Assembly (NCBI GenBank): GCA_016124935.1
Contig: WGMS01000031.1
Location: forward strand, 1 to 37,586
DNA length: 37,586 nucleotides
From: a bacterium
GTDB lineage: Bacteria > Cyanobacteriota > Vampirovibrionia > Obscuribacterales > Obscuribacteraceae
Direction: 5' to 3'
In this document: positions 15,838 through 25,300 of the stretch, in pieces
How the letters are laid out: each line of letters begins with the position of its first letter
Position numbering within the stretch: the stretch's first letter is position 1
Program-made: the position numbers and the translations under genes
The notes under the pieces: generated by a model
Told to the model about the DNA's origin: nothing
What the model saw: only the letters and a program-made list of their open reading frames with translations
The model's database searches: none

Positions 15838-17724
15838 ATGACCGAAAAAGAGACCATCGAAGCAGATACCACAGGCGGTGAACTGAAGGCCGACTCTCCG
15901 GAATATCATGACCTGGTGCAGAAGCGCTGGCTCGAGGAGACCTACCAGGGCGACAGCGTACCCCAGCTTACACTAAGGGCTGTGCTGATGGGCGGCTTCA
16001 TCGGCTCGCTCATGTCGATTTCCAACCTCTATACCACCCTCAAACTGGGCTGGTCTTTCGGCGTGGCGATCACAGCCTGTGTACTGTCTTTTGTTCTCTG
16101 GCGATTCATCCGGGTGCTATCCGGCAATAAACTGAGCCAGATGAGTATCCTCGAGAACAACTGCATGCAATCGACGGCATCGGCGGCAGGTTACTCGACA
16201 GGGGCCACCATAGGAACGGCTTTTGCAGCCCTTCTCCTCATAAATAAAGTCCACATAGGCTGGGAAATAATTTTGCCCTGGACTCTTATAACGGCAGCTC
16301 TGGGGGTCTTTCTAGCCGTGCCCATGAAACGGCAGATGATAAACAGGGAGCAGCTCCCCTTCCCCGACGGCATCGCCGCCGCCCAGACGCTGCGCAGCCT
16401 TTACGGACAGAGCAAGCAAGCCATTCATCAAGCCTATGCCCTGGTAAGCTCCCTGGGTGTAGGCGCCGTGGTCGGACTTCTGGGCAAAGGCCAATTCAAG
16501 TGGATCACCGAACTAAATCTCAAACTACCCGAACTGATCCCTTTTGCGGGTAAGACCGGCACTGTTCAACTGAGCCAGCTGCCAGGATTCGGCTTCGAGC
16601 CCAGCGTGCTTCTGATCGGAGCAGGCATGATCGTCGGGCTCAGGGTCTCGGCCTCGATGCTGATCGGCGCACTGCTTCTTTATCTTGTTATCGGCCCCAG
16701 AATTATAGAAGCCGGCGATATAAAAGCCCCGGGCGAATTACTGCGCTGGTCGTTATGGACCGGGACCTCCATAATGGTGGCATCCGGTCTGACTGCCTTC
16801 GCCCTACAGTGGAAGACTATTTTGAAAGCCTTCTCTTCGGTGAAGAAAGCAGCTCAGAAAGGGGCGGAGGAAGGCGGTGACGACCCCCTCAAAAATATAG
16901 AGGTCCCGGCAAAATGGCTTTTGTTAGGCTTGATCCCTCTCACTCTTTTGATGGTCTTTCTACAGTGGATCGCATTCTCAATTTCGCCACCCCTGGGCTT
17001 GCTCTCGGTGGTGATGAGCTTCCTGCTCGCTCTTGTTGCCTGCCGCGCCACCGGAGAGACCAATATCACTCCTATTGGCGCCATGGGTAAAATCACCCAG
17101 CTCACCTATGCGGTTCTCGCGCCATCGAACATAACCACCAACCTGATGGCAGCTTCGGTAACCGCCAATGTGGCCAGCAGCTCGGCCGACTTACTTACCG
17201 ATCTTAAATCAGGCTATCTGCTGGGCGCCAACGCTCGCAAACAGTTCATCGCCCAGTTCATCGGTATCTTCTTCGGCACCCTTGCCGTGGTGCCGGCCTG
17301 GTTCATGATGATCCCGAACAAAGAAGCCCTGGATAAATTCAATCCCCCGGCGGCTCTCATGTGGAAGGCCGTGGCCGAAGCGCTTTCTAAAGGTCTGGAT
17401 TATATTCCCCAGACGGCCCAAATCGGCATTCTCGTAGGCGCCGCCATCGGCATAGCCCTTGCCATCGTCGATTATTACGTCCCGGCAACATATAAAAAAT
17501 ATGTTCCTTCCGCCATGGGGCTGGGTCTTGCCTGGGTGGTCTATTTTGCGAATTGTTTCTCATTCTTCGTCGGCGCTGTAATAGCCTGGCTCTGGGGCAA
17601 GCTCAATGAGAAAAACGCGACGGTTTACGTTGTCCCGGTGGCTTCCGGAGCCGTTGCCGGAGAGTCTCTAATGTGTGCGATTATTGCTATGATTACAGCA
17701 GCAAAAGCAATCGGCAATTTGTGA
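15838..17724 (+). CDS. OPT-family oligopeptide transporter
   Basis: This is an integral inner-membrane protein of 628 residues with about 14-16 hydrophobic spans, of the OPT family that moves small peptides or metal-chelate compounds with protons. Typical segments are the early LTLRAVLMGGFIGSLMSISNLY, the conserved NNCMQSTASAAGY and FPDGIAAAQTLRSLYG, and GETNITPIGAMGKITQL near the centre. It follows gdhA by 19 bp and is followed after one base by the At5g03900-like gene, so the block is an operon. The combination suggests peptide uptake feeding glutamate metabolism. The actual substrate is unknown; iron-siderophore-type cargo is also possible for OPT proteins. Confidence 0.92.
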   Translation: MTEKETIEADTTGGELKADSPEYHDLVQKRWLEETYQGDSVPQLTLRAVLMGGFIGSLMSISNLYTTLKLGWSFGVAITACVLSFVLWRFIRVLSGNKLSQMSILENNCMQSTASAAGYSTGATIGTAFAALLLINKVHIGWEIILPWTLITAALGVFLAVPMKRQMINREQLPFPDGIAAAQTLRSLYGQSKQAIHQAYALVSSLGVGAVVGLLGKGQFKWITELNLKLPELIPFAGKTGTVQLSQLPGFGFEPSVLLIGAGMIVGLRVSASMLIGALLLYLVIGPRIIEAGDIKAPGELLRWSLWTGTSIMVASGLTAFALQWKTILKAFSSVKKAAQKGAEEGGDDPLKNIEVPAKWLLLGLIPLTLLMVFLQWIAFSISPPLGLLSVVMSFLLALVACRATGETNITPIGAMGKITQLTYAVLAPSNITTNLMAASVTANVASSSADLLTDLKSGYLLGANARKQFIAQFIGIFFGTLAVVPAWFMMIPNKEALDKFNPPAALMWKAVAEALSKGLDYIPQTAQIGILVGAAIGIALAIVDYYVPATYKKYVPSAMGLGLAWVVYFANCFSFFVGAVIAWLWGKLNEKNATVYVVPVASGAVAGESLMCAIIAMITAAKAIGNL

Positions 17725-17725
17725 C

Positions 17726-19048
17726 ATGGCTATCCAGACAAGAGAACGACAACAGATAATCAAGGCGATAAACGACCTGAAGTTGAAGGTCACGCCCTCG
17801 GATGTGGCGGCGAAAACAGGACTGCCGATTCTGCATGTCACCTCCGAACTAAACAGAATAGCCACCGACACCAATGCCCACCTGCAGGTGAGTGAACAGG
17901 GCGATATCGCCTATAAATTCAATCCGAATATCGAAGGGGCCTATATGGCCCAGGGCGTAAGAAGGGTAATGGATCGTATCGGGAGCAAGACCCTCTCTAT
18001 TCTCTTTTTCCTGGTGCGAATCTCTTTCGGGATCATGCTCATCGTCTCTTTGATAGTGGTCTCGGTTCTGATCGTCTTTTTCTTCATCATCATCTCCCAG
18101 CGGGGCGGCTCTAACGACGGCCACGGAGACGGGCTCTTCGGTGGACATGGTGGAGGTTTTCACCTCAGCTTCTTCGACTATCTTATCTTGCGAGACCTGA
18201 TGTACTGGGGCACAGCCTCGGCCTATCGCAGCCGATATCGGCTCGAGGAGCCCACCATAAGAAGACCGGACCAGGGCAATTTCCTTTTTAGTGTTTTCTC
18301 TTTTCTATTCGGGGACGGCAATCCGAACCAGAATCTCGAAGAGAGAAAATGGGCGATGGTTGCAAAAGTAATTCAAAATTCCGGCGGCGTCGTCACCGCA
18401 GAACAGCTTGCGCCCTACACCGGCGCCGATCCCGATGACGAAGACGCGGTACTGCCGGTTCTTACCCGCTTCGACGGACGCCCCGAAGTCACGGATAAGG
18501 GCAACATCGTCTATGCTTTTCCATCGCTTACTGTAACCACCCTGGATAGCGAACTCTCAACACTGCCTTCTTATCTCAATGAGTGGAAGTGGAAGTTCTC
18601 CAATGTAGATGACGGCGGTCTGGTCCCGGTTTATATCTTAGGGGGACTCAATTTCTTCGGCAGCTTCTTCCTGCTCTTTACCGCCATGAATCCTTATGTC
18701 TATACAGAGATGGGCAGACAGATGACTAATCCCATGCACGGATTCTTGCCGCTGATAGTAGTGCTGCTTACTTATGGCGCGCTCTTTCTGGTGGTGCCGG
18801 CGGTGCGTTATCTGATTCAGACGAATCTCAATGTCAAAATAGAAAACCGCAACGAAAAGCGCGCCAGAAACGCCGCCTTACTGGAAGCCCCTCCGGATAA
18901 GCTCTTGCAAAAACTGGCAGAAGCCCGGACCATGAAGATGGATCGCCGCATTCTCACCGACGATAACGCCATCTACGACACAAGAAAAGATGACATGGAT
19001 CAAAAATACAAAGACGACCTGGAAAAGAGATTCGATGCCACACCCTGA
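17726..19048 (+). CDS. Membrane protein of the cyanobacterial/plastid At5g03900-like family
   Basis: The protein has 440 residues and holds two copies of a winged-helix-like module. The first (about 5-66) begins TRERQQIIKAINDLKLKVT and ends QVSEQGDIAYKF. The second (about 206-267) begins WAMVAKVIQNSGGVVT and ends EVTDKGNIVYAFP. Hydrophobic spans lie near 92-124, 303-323 and 338-362, with a His/Gly/Asp-rich loop (GHGDGLFGGHGGG) near 132-144. I recall this architecture from conserved cyanobacterial proteins and Arabidopsis At5g03900, sometimes labelled as iron-sulfur biosynthesis; I know of no proven function. It starts one base after the OPT stop, and the MOSC gene overlaps its 3' end. The family call is from memory and should be tested. 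Confidence 0.68.
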   Translation: MAIQTRERQQIIKAINDLKLKVTPSDVAAKTGLPILHVTSELNRIATDTNAHLQVSEQGDIAYKFNPNIEGAYMAQGVRRVMDRIGSKTLSILFFLVRISFGIMLIVSLIVVSVLIVFFFIIISQRGGSNDGHGDGLFGGHGGGFHLSFFDYLILRDLMYWGTASAYRSRYRLEEPTIRRPDQGNFLFSVFSFLFGDGNPNQNLEERKWAMVAKVIQNSGGVVTAEQLAPYTGADPDDEDAVLPVLTRFDGRPEVTDKGNIVYAFPSLTVTTLDSELSTLPSYLNEWKWKFSNVDDGGLVPVYILGGLNFFGSFFLLFTAMNPYVYTEMGRQMTNPMHGFLPLIVVLLTYGALFLVVPAVRYLIQTNLNVKIENRNEKRARNAALLEAPPDKLLQKLAEARTMKMDRRILTDDNAIYDTRKDDMDQKYKDDLEKRFDATP

Positions 19049-19865
19049 ATCGGTTATCACCGTCTCCCAGCTCTATGTCTATCCGGTCAAATCCTGCAAG
19101 GCTATCTCACTGAAGAGCGCCTCTTTCGATTCCCGCGGCTTCGTCCATGACAGAGCCTGGGCAGTAGTGGACAAAGATGGAAAAGTTCTGACCCAGCGCG
19201 ATCATTCTAGAATGGCGCTGATAGAGCCCCGGATAGAAGAAGGTCAGGAAACAAGCTCTTGTATACTTCATTTGAGTGCGCCGGGGATGTCACCGATTAT
19301 GGTACCGACCCTGGAAGACAACGGCTCTGCAAACGCGGAGGTCTGGGGGGATCTTTGTAAAGCCACCGATCAAGGAGATGACGTCGCATCCTGGCTGAGC
19401 GAGTATCTAGGCCGCCCGGCCAGGCTAAGAAGAATGCATTCGACAGAGAAACGAGCCGTGGGCAAAGCCGGCCGCGATTATCCTGAAAGCACGGTCAATT
19501 TCCAGGATGTCTACCCGCTTCTGCTCATCAGCGAAGCATCTTTGAACGCTCTGAATAAAGAGCTGGAAACTCCGGTTTCGATGAATCGTTTTCGTCCCAA
19601 TATCGTGGTGAGAGGATGCGGACCTTATGCCGAAGACCAGTGGCGACAGATAATAATCGGCAAAACCAGAATAGATATCGTGGAGCCCTGTGCTCGTTGC
19701 GTGGTTACGACGATAGAACAGGAGACCGGTCGCAAAGGAGGAGAGCCGCTCAAGACCCTGGCTCGCCTTAGACTGCAGGGAAACAAGACCATGTTCGGTC
19801 AAAACGCTATTCACCTGGGTCTTGAAAACATAGCGATTGGTGACAACCTGGAAGTTTTGCTATAA
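19035..19865 (+). CDS. MOSC-domain protein (MOSC N-terminal barrel plus MOSC, YcbX/mARC-like)
   Basis: The protein has 276 residues. A beta-barrel MOSC_N domain (VSQLYVYPVKSCKAISL, residues 10-26) leads into a MOSC domain with NRFRPNIVV near 184-192, the conserved EPCARCVVTTI (Cys219 and Cys222) and FGQNA near 254-258. Such proteins carry the sulfurated molybdenum cofactor on a Cys and reduce N-hydroxylated compounds (YcbX, mARC). The frame could begin at 18990, but the ATG at 19035 is chosen because it has GAGA upstream and sits right before the fold; it overlaps the preceding gene by 14 bases. Together with the Mop gene at 7.8 kb it suggests molybdenum use, but no cofactor gene is present here. 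Confidence 0.88.
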   Translation: MPHPESVITVSQLYVYPVKSCKAISLKSASFDSRGFVHDRAWAVVDKDGKVLTQRDHSRMALIEPRIEEGQETSSCILHLSAPGMSPIMVPTLEDNGSANAEVWGDLCKATDQGDDVASWLSEYLGRPARLRRMHSTEKRAVGKAGRDYPESTVNFQDVYPLLLISEASLNALNKELETPVSMNRFRPNIVVRGCGPYAEDQWRQIIIGKTRIDIVEPCARCVVTTIEQETGRKGGEPLKTLARLRLQGNKTMFGQNAIHLGLENIAIGDNLEVLL

Positions 19866-19918
19866 ATAATCCAGAATACTAATATTGCATTTATCCCGGC
19901 TAGAGACGCCAGAACACC

Positions 19919-21445
19919 ATGTCCGATCAAGCAGATGCCAGTTATTTTACTAGCGCTATTGAGTGCCTGGAATCTGGTGATCTGGACCGGGCGGAAGAGC
20001 TGTTTAAACTTACTATTCAACAACTGGGCAACCAGCACAATCAAGCCCATCTGGCTTACAAAAGCTTGATCAGTATCGCGTCGGAAAAAGGCGAATACAA
20101 CCGAGCCCTGAACATCTCTCTCGACTTGCTCGACGCCCAGATAAACACCTTCGGAATAAGACACGCCGAATCTTCCAGAACCATAAACAACATTTACACC
20201 CTCTGTAATACGCTAGGTAAGCATGAACTGGCCAAAGAGATTATGCAGATGGCCAAAGACGCCGAGCAGAAAACCGTGGCATCCAGTGTCAAAAAGCTGC
20301 GCGGCGACAAAGAGGAGCTGCTGGAGGAAGAAGAAGAAAAGATAGAGCTTCCCGGAGCCCAGACAATGATCGGCAAGATAACGGAGCCGGTCAATTCGCT
20401 GTTCAGCATCATGGGCAAACGCTTGAAGCGCATTGTCTGCATGATTCTGGTTCTGACGTTGTTGGGCACCATTTTTGGTGCGCTTTTCGCCCTCCAGTAT
20501 CTAGAAAGTGGTCGAGCCGATGAGATCAAAGCGCTCTCCCGGCAGGATTACTATTCTGCCGACGGCAGTATAAAGCTCTATTTCACCAAAACCGGCGCGG
20601 CCGCCTTCGAGATAGCGGATAAAACCCTGGAGCTACCTACCAGTTTCTACAGAAACCCCATAGGCAACATCGGCAGTCTATTACTTACACCAATAAACAC
20701 CCGGGAGTTCTGGATCTACAAAACGCCCCAGGGTATAGACGGTCTCGGCAACTTTACGCTCTATGGCTCCGGTAGCGAAGAGATGGAGCTGATTGCGATG
20801 ATGAAAAACATCATCTCGGTTTCCAATCGACTTTATGAAGATCAGAAACAGTATCCTGAATCATTTAAGGAAGGCATAGAAAACGAAAGGATGTTTGTCT
20901 ACAAAAACCCTTTCACCCAGAGAGAAGATTACCCCATAGTCCAACAGCTCAAGCTGCCGGATCGACGCTTCAAAGACATCAATCAGTTGCTCGGCGCACT
21001 GCATGCAGGCAGCACCTGGACCAACGAAACCAGCCTTTATCCGGGCACGATCAACTGTTTGCATGTGACGGCAGAGACCGAGAACTCCTTTCAAGAAAAG
21101 TTCATTATCCATGGCTGCGACCGCTATGGGCGCCTTATCACTGATGCCAGTAACGGGACCTATTTGCTTATCTCCACCAGTGGTATCACCGAGAAAAGAA
21201 ACGGGCAGACCGGCGCAGCTATACAAGGAGCCACCAGAATTTCTATAATTGACCAGAGCATGGCAGGACTTGCCCCCTTGCTTCAATACAGGCTGACTTT
21301 ATTCTATGCTTTTCTTGGAATCCTATTTTTAGGAGTGGCAAAATTAATACCGGATGGGCTCTCTAAAGCAACCGCCGGTCTCGCCGCCGTAGTCTTTTTC
21401 TTGCTCAGTGCCGTCGCCGCCTTTATCTGGTATCTACCGATATAA
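19919..21445 (+). CDS. TPR membrane protein with extracytoplasmic domain
   Basis: The protein has 508 residues. Two to three TPR-like helical repeats lie in residues 7-115 (GDLDRAEELFKLTIQQLG, GEYNRALNISLDLLDAQ, GKHELAKEIMQMAKDA), followed by an acidic linker with a Glu run near 132-140. A membrane span at about 172-194 leads to a globular region of about 260 residues, and two more spans lie near 460-475 and 483-503. The probable layout is cytoplasmic TPRs, a periplasmic domain, and a short hairpin back into the membrane. I do not recognise the middle domain. The gene is 53 bp after the MOSC gene, and its last 23 bases overlap the convergent SDR gene. The role may be envelope-linked scaffolding; this is inference. 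Confidence 0.75.
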   Translation: MSDQADASYFTSAIECLESGDLDRAEELFKLTIQQLGNQHNQAHLAYKSLISIASEKGEYNRALNISLDLLDAQINTFGIRHAESSRTINNIYTLCNTLGKHELAKEIMQMAKDAEQKTVASSVKKLRGDKEELLEEEEEKIELPGAQTMIGKITEPVNSLFSIMGKRLKRIVCMILVLTLLGTIFGALFALQYLESGRADEIKALSRQDYYSADGSIKLYFTKTGAAAFEIADKTLELPTSFYRNPIGNIGSLLLTPINTREFWIYKTPQGIDGLGNFTLYGSGSEEMELIAMMKNIISVSNRLYEDQKQYPESFKEGIENERMFVYKNPFTQREDYPIVQQLKLPDRRFKDINQLLGALHAGSTWTNETSLYPGTINCLHVTAETENSFQEKFIIHGCDRYGRLITDASNGTYLLISTSGITEKRNGQTGAAIQGATRISIIDQSMAGLAPLLQYRLTLFYAFLGILFLGVAKLIPDGLSKATAGLAAVVFFLLSAVAAFIWYLPI

Positions 21446-22295
21446 AGCCACGGCTCAATTCAAAAAATTCATAAGCCAACTTTTCGTCTCGGGCAAGCGC
21501 CGAAGGCAAGACCTCTTTTTCCCGGACGAAATAAGCGCCGGTGACATCTTCTACCGAAGGGGAATCGACCAGGTGGACAATGGTCTTTGCCCCTTCTTCC
21601 GGCGATATGCCGAAAATCATCGTGAGGATAACGAGGGGTAGACCGATAATTCCATTGTTGCCGGCAAATCTGGTGGCGACAAATCCGGGATGGAGCGCAT
21701 TCACTCTAATGCGCGGCGCCAACCTGCGAGCCAGTTCGAAAGTAAACCATAGATTAGCTAACTTGGTCTCGCCGTATGTAAAATAACCCATCAAATCTTT
21801 CAAATCTTTGCGTTCGAAGATACCATCCAGAGTCTTGATCCGGGCTCTTTGATGGGCGGCGGAGCTGACATTGACAATCCGAGGATGGTCACAGGGACTC
21901 TTTTCCAAAAGAGGCAATACTGCCTCGGTAAGCCAGACATAGCCGAAATGATTGAGCGCCCAGGTCATCTCCAGGTTATCCGCCGAGCGCTCCTTTCTCA
22001 TGAACACAGCGCCGGCGTTATTTACAAGGACATCGATATGATCTATTCGAGAGCGCAATAAAATACCCAGCTCTTGTATGGATTTATAAGAAGAGAGATC
22101 CGCCAGAAAGTACTCTACCGGATTGCCCTCAGCGATCTCGGCCAGCTCGGCCACCGTAGCAAGACATCTCTTTTCGCTTCGACCGACCAGAATGAGCTGA
22201 TAGTCACGCCTGGCTAGCTCCCGGGCGGCGGCTCTACCGATACCGGATGTGGCTCCGGTAATCAGGCAGACTTTCCTTTCCGATGAAGCGTTCAT
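21423..22295 (-). CDS. Short-chain dehydrogenase/reductase
   Basis: This is an NAD(P)-dependent oxidoreductase of 290 residues resembling retinol-dehydrogenase or WW-oxidoreductase-like SDRs. It has TGATSGIG at 13-20, NNAG at 92-95, Ser144/Ser145 in VNVSS, and the catalytic pair Tyr174 and Lys178 in YGETK. Arg40 after the second strand (LVGRS) suggests NADP. It begins 18 bp after the stop of the MMT-like gene on the same strand, with AGAG upstream of its ATG, so it is the second gene of that operon and may act on its product. Its 3' end overlaps the convergent TPR gene by 23 bases. The substrate cannot be told from the sequence. Confidence 0.92.
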   Translation of the reverse strand: MNASSERKVCLITGATSGIGRAAARELARRDYQLILVGRSEKRCLATVAELAEIAEGNPVEYFLADLSSYKSIQELGILLRSRIDHIDVLVNNAGAVFMRKERSADNLEMTWALNHFGYVWLTEAVLPLLEKSPCDHPRIVNVSSAAHQRARIKTLDGIFERKDLKDLMGYFTYGETKLANLWFTFELARRLAPRIRVNALHPGFVATRFAGNNGIIGLPLVILTMIFGISPEEGAKTIVHLVDSPSVEDVTGAYFVREKEVLPSALARDEKLAYEFFELSRGFISVDTR

Positions 22296-22313
22296 AATTC
22301 TCTTTTATTTAGA

Positions 22314-25300
22314 TCACTCAACCCGGAGAAACTGCGTGAGACGCTCCAGACCGCGGCTAAATCGAGCCGGGGGAATGCTGAAGCAAATACGGCTCCAATC
22401 GCCGGTTCTCGACCAATCGCCGGAATTAATCAAAAGCTTCTGCTCTATGGCAAGCCGATCTCTTTCTGGACCAAGCTTAGCCAGCAAGAACAAACCACCA
22501 CGGTAAGGCGTGTCTAACCCGTCATCCAGTCCGTGCTGCCGAAGCAGCTTGGTCAAAGCCTTTCTATGATCGGAAAGTTCCCGGCGCGCTTGATTGAGAA
22601 AAGCCAGCAGTTCATCCCGGGCTTCGCTGACATCGATCATTCCATGTGGAGCTTCTTCCAGAAACGCCGAATAGAGATTGTCGCAGGCTCTCAAAATAGC
22701 TGCCGGCGGTACATCGAGGTGAGACTGAATCGCCCTCGACCACTCTCTATCAGGCGATACTAGAAAGCCGCTTCGCAAGCCACCGGCGGCATAGGCTTTG
22801 GATGCACCATCCACCATGAAGAGATACTTGCTCAATTGAGAATCGCCCAGATGCGAGCCGAAGCTCAGATAATGCGGAGTCCAGTCCCCGAGTCGATAAT
22901 CGCTCAACAAGAAGAATATCTCGTCGGCTAGAAGATAGATCTCTTTCTCCGCGCATATCTTAAGCAGATTAGAAACCGCCGAAGACTCATAGAGTAAACC
23001 GCTGGGGTTGCCGGGCTGGGTAAGCCAGAGAAGATCCGGCTTCTCTTTGAGAGCCTTCACCATCTCCGGTGTCACAGCAAATCCGTTATCCGCGACGGTT
23101 TCAATCGGCACAATCTCAGCACCATGATAGAGAAGCATCGGATAAAGCGGTCCATATGAACCATCGGAAATAGCCACCCGGGGACGTCGTCCCAGCCGCG
23201 CCCGCAAAGCCCTTATCAAAGCGCCAAAGAGAGGGAATGCCCCCTGGGCAAGGGCAATGCGATCAGGCACCACCATGGCTCTTCGAGTATGGGCCAGGTA
23301 AGAGGTGATTCTATACTTGACGGTCTCGGCAAGCACATCGCTGTGCGGTTCTACAAAGCCTTTGATCAGACCTTTGACAAGCAGATCAGGCACGGAATGT
23401 TCAAACTCGCCATAGTCGAAGCGAATCAAATCTTTGTCTTTGGTGGAAATTGGCTTGGGCGCGAAGGAAGGATCTTTGGAAGCTTCTATGAAGTCCCTGC
23501 GAAACGGTCTGAGACCGGCAGAATTCGAAGTCCCCGGCACGTTTTGCTTGCCTTCGAGTTGCCCGGGAAACGGAAAAGAGAGCAGGTCGTCGAACAGCCA
23601 TTCATAATAAAGCTGGCTGGGATAGGGGATTCTAGAATAGGTCAACTCGGCTGCCACATCGAAGCCTTCCACCCAGCGGTCCGGAGCATTGATGAGGAAA
23701 CTGAGCTCGAGGTCGGGACATACGGTATTCTTTACCAGGCCATAGAGCAGTACCACATTGTCGGGAATCTGCATCTGCCCGGTTATACGCAAAAGCATAT
23801 TAGAGTCGAGCTGAGAGCCGATATCGAAGTGGGTGGAGTCGTCGATTATGTACCAGCGCTCCGGGTGCCTACGAGCGTGCTCGAACAGAGCGTTGAGGAC
23901 TATAGCCGAGGGGGCATTGAACTGCACCGGGGATAACACCACCATAGAAGGCTTGATTATCTCATCCAGTTCGAGAATCTCGGAGAGATCATCGTTGCTC
24001 CAGGTAGTCTTCACATTGCTGTTGCGCCCCAAAAGCTCATAGACATCTTTCAGAGACTCGGACAAGAGTACTTCGGCATCTTCCTCTGCCACCATATTCA
24101 CTATCATAGAAAGGAGCTGCCCTCTTTCCGGCGCGACAAAGAGACTGTCATTCTCCACGGGAATCTGACAATAGATGCGCAGAAACTTACCCAATCTGGT
24201 CCTTAAGCTGAGGTCCCCACGTTCGTTCGGATAGGGCAGGGTCTTGTGATTGATGAAATCTTCGGACAGGCGCTCCAGGAAAGTCATCTGCTCCTCGGTC
24301 ATCCTGGAGAAATCCAGCTCTTTTCTCAGAGCATCCAGGGACATGCGATGCAGATTGCGGACGAAACCGAAAGTCGGTCCTTCAAACTGGGTCGTAGCCC
24401 GATACACCAGCAAGTCATGATAGACATCCTTGCCGCTTCTGAGAATCGACACCGCAGTCTCGGCACTGACAGATTGACGAGAATTGCCCGACATGAAGAA
24501 ATGAAATTTGATGCCGTGATCCTTTTCAAGACTGACCAGAGATGCCAGATCCGTATCATCCGCCTGGGGAATGCGACGGCTCCAGACTACGCTGGATTGA
24601 AAACCCCGCCGGTCGAACATCGCTTTGATGGCATCGGGTCCGGGGCGACCGCCCAGTATGAGGGTGACTTTGCCGCCACGCTTCAAACAGAGCTGCGACT
24701 GCTCCAGGGCTCTGGCAATAAGTGGCAGTCCGAAACGGTCTTCTAAAATGCCCTGCTCGAAACAATAGTTGCTGAGATCATAGAGTTCCCGCTCCTTGAG
24801 GCTGGTTTCATAGCTCTCCCCGGACTCGCCTCCCGGATGAAGAACCTGGGGTATACAACCGATGATATGGTCGAATTCATCTCTATGTCTAATAGAATCA
24901 GCAAGCAGATCGGACTGAGCGATGCGGAAAGCACCGACTATGGGGACACCGGCCTGGCTCGTCAAAACAGTGCCGTCTTTGAGGGTCCCGTTCAGCCAGG
25001 CATTGAGGCGGGCGATTGTCACCGCCACCGGATTGATATCGAGCCCGACCACCTCTTTGACACCGGTCTTCTTTAGAAGCAGAAGGCTGATCCAGCCACA
25101 TCCTGTACCGAGCTCCACCACCCGGGTAGAGTCGAACTGCTCGGGATCTTTCATCAAGCCTTCAGCAAAGGTTTGCCCCCACTTCTCCGGAGAGAAAACC
25201 GCAGGGGTGAGAAGTAGATTAACCGGCTTGTCAAGCCCGGGGACATCGATGGAGCGAACGAAAAGGTGCTCTCTTTTGTCGGAGATAAGCGTCTCGGCAA

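Noticed and set aside
18990..19034. Upstream start for the MOSC gene
   Set aside because: It would add 15 residues encoded within the preceding gene; the ATG at 19035 has a better ribosome binding site and sits at the fold start.
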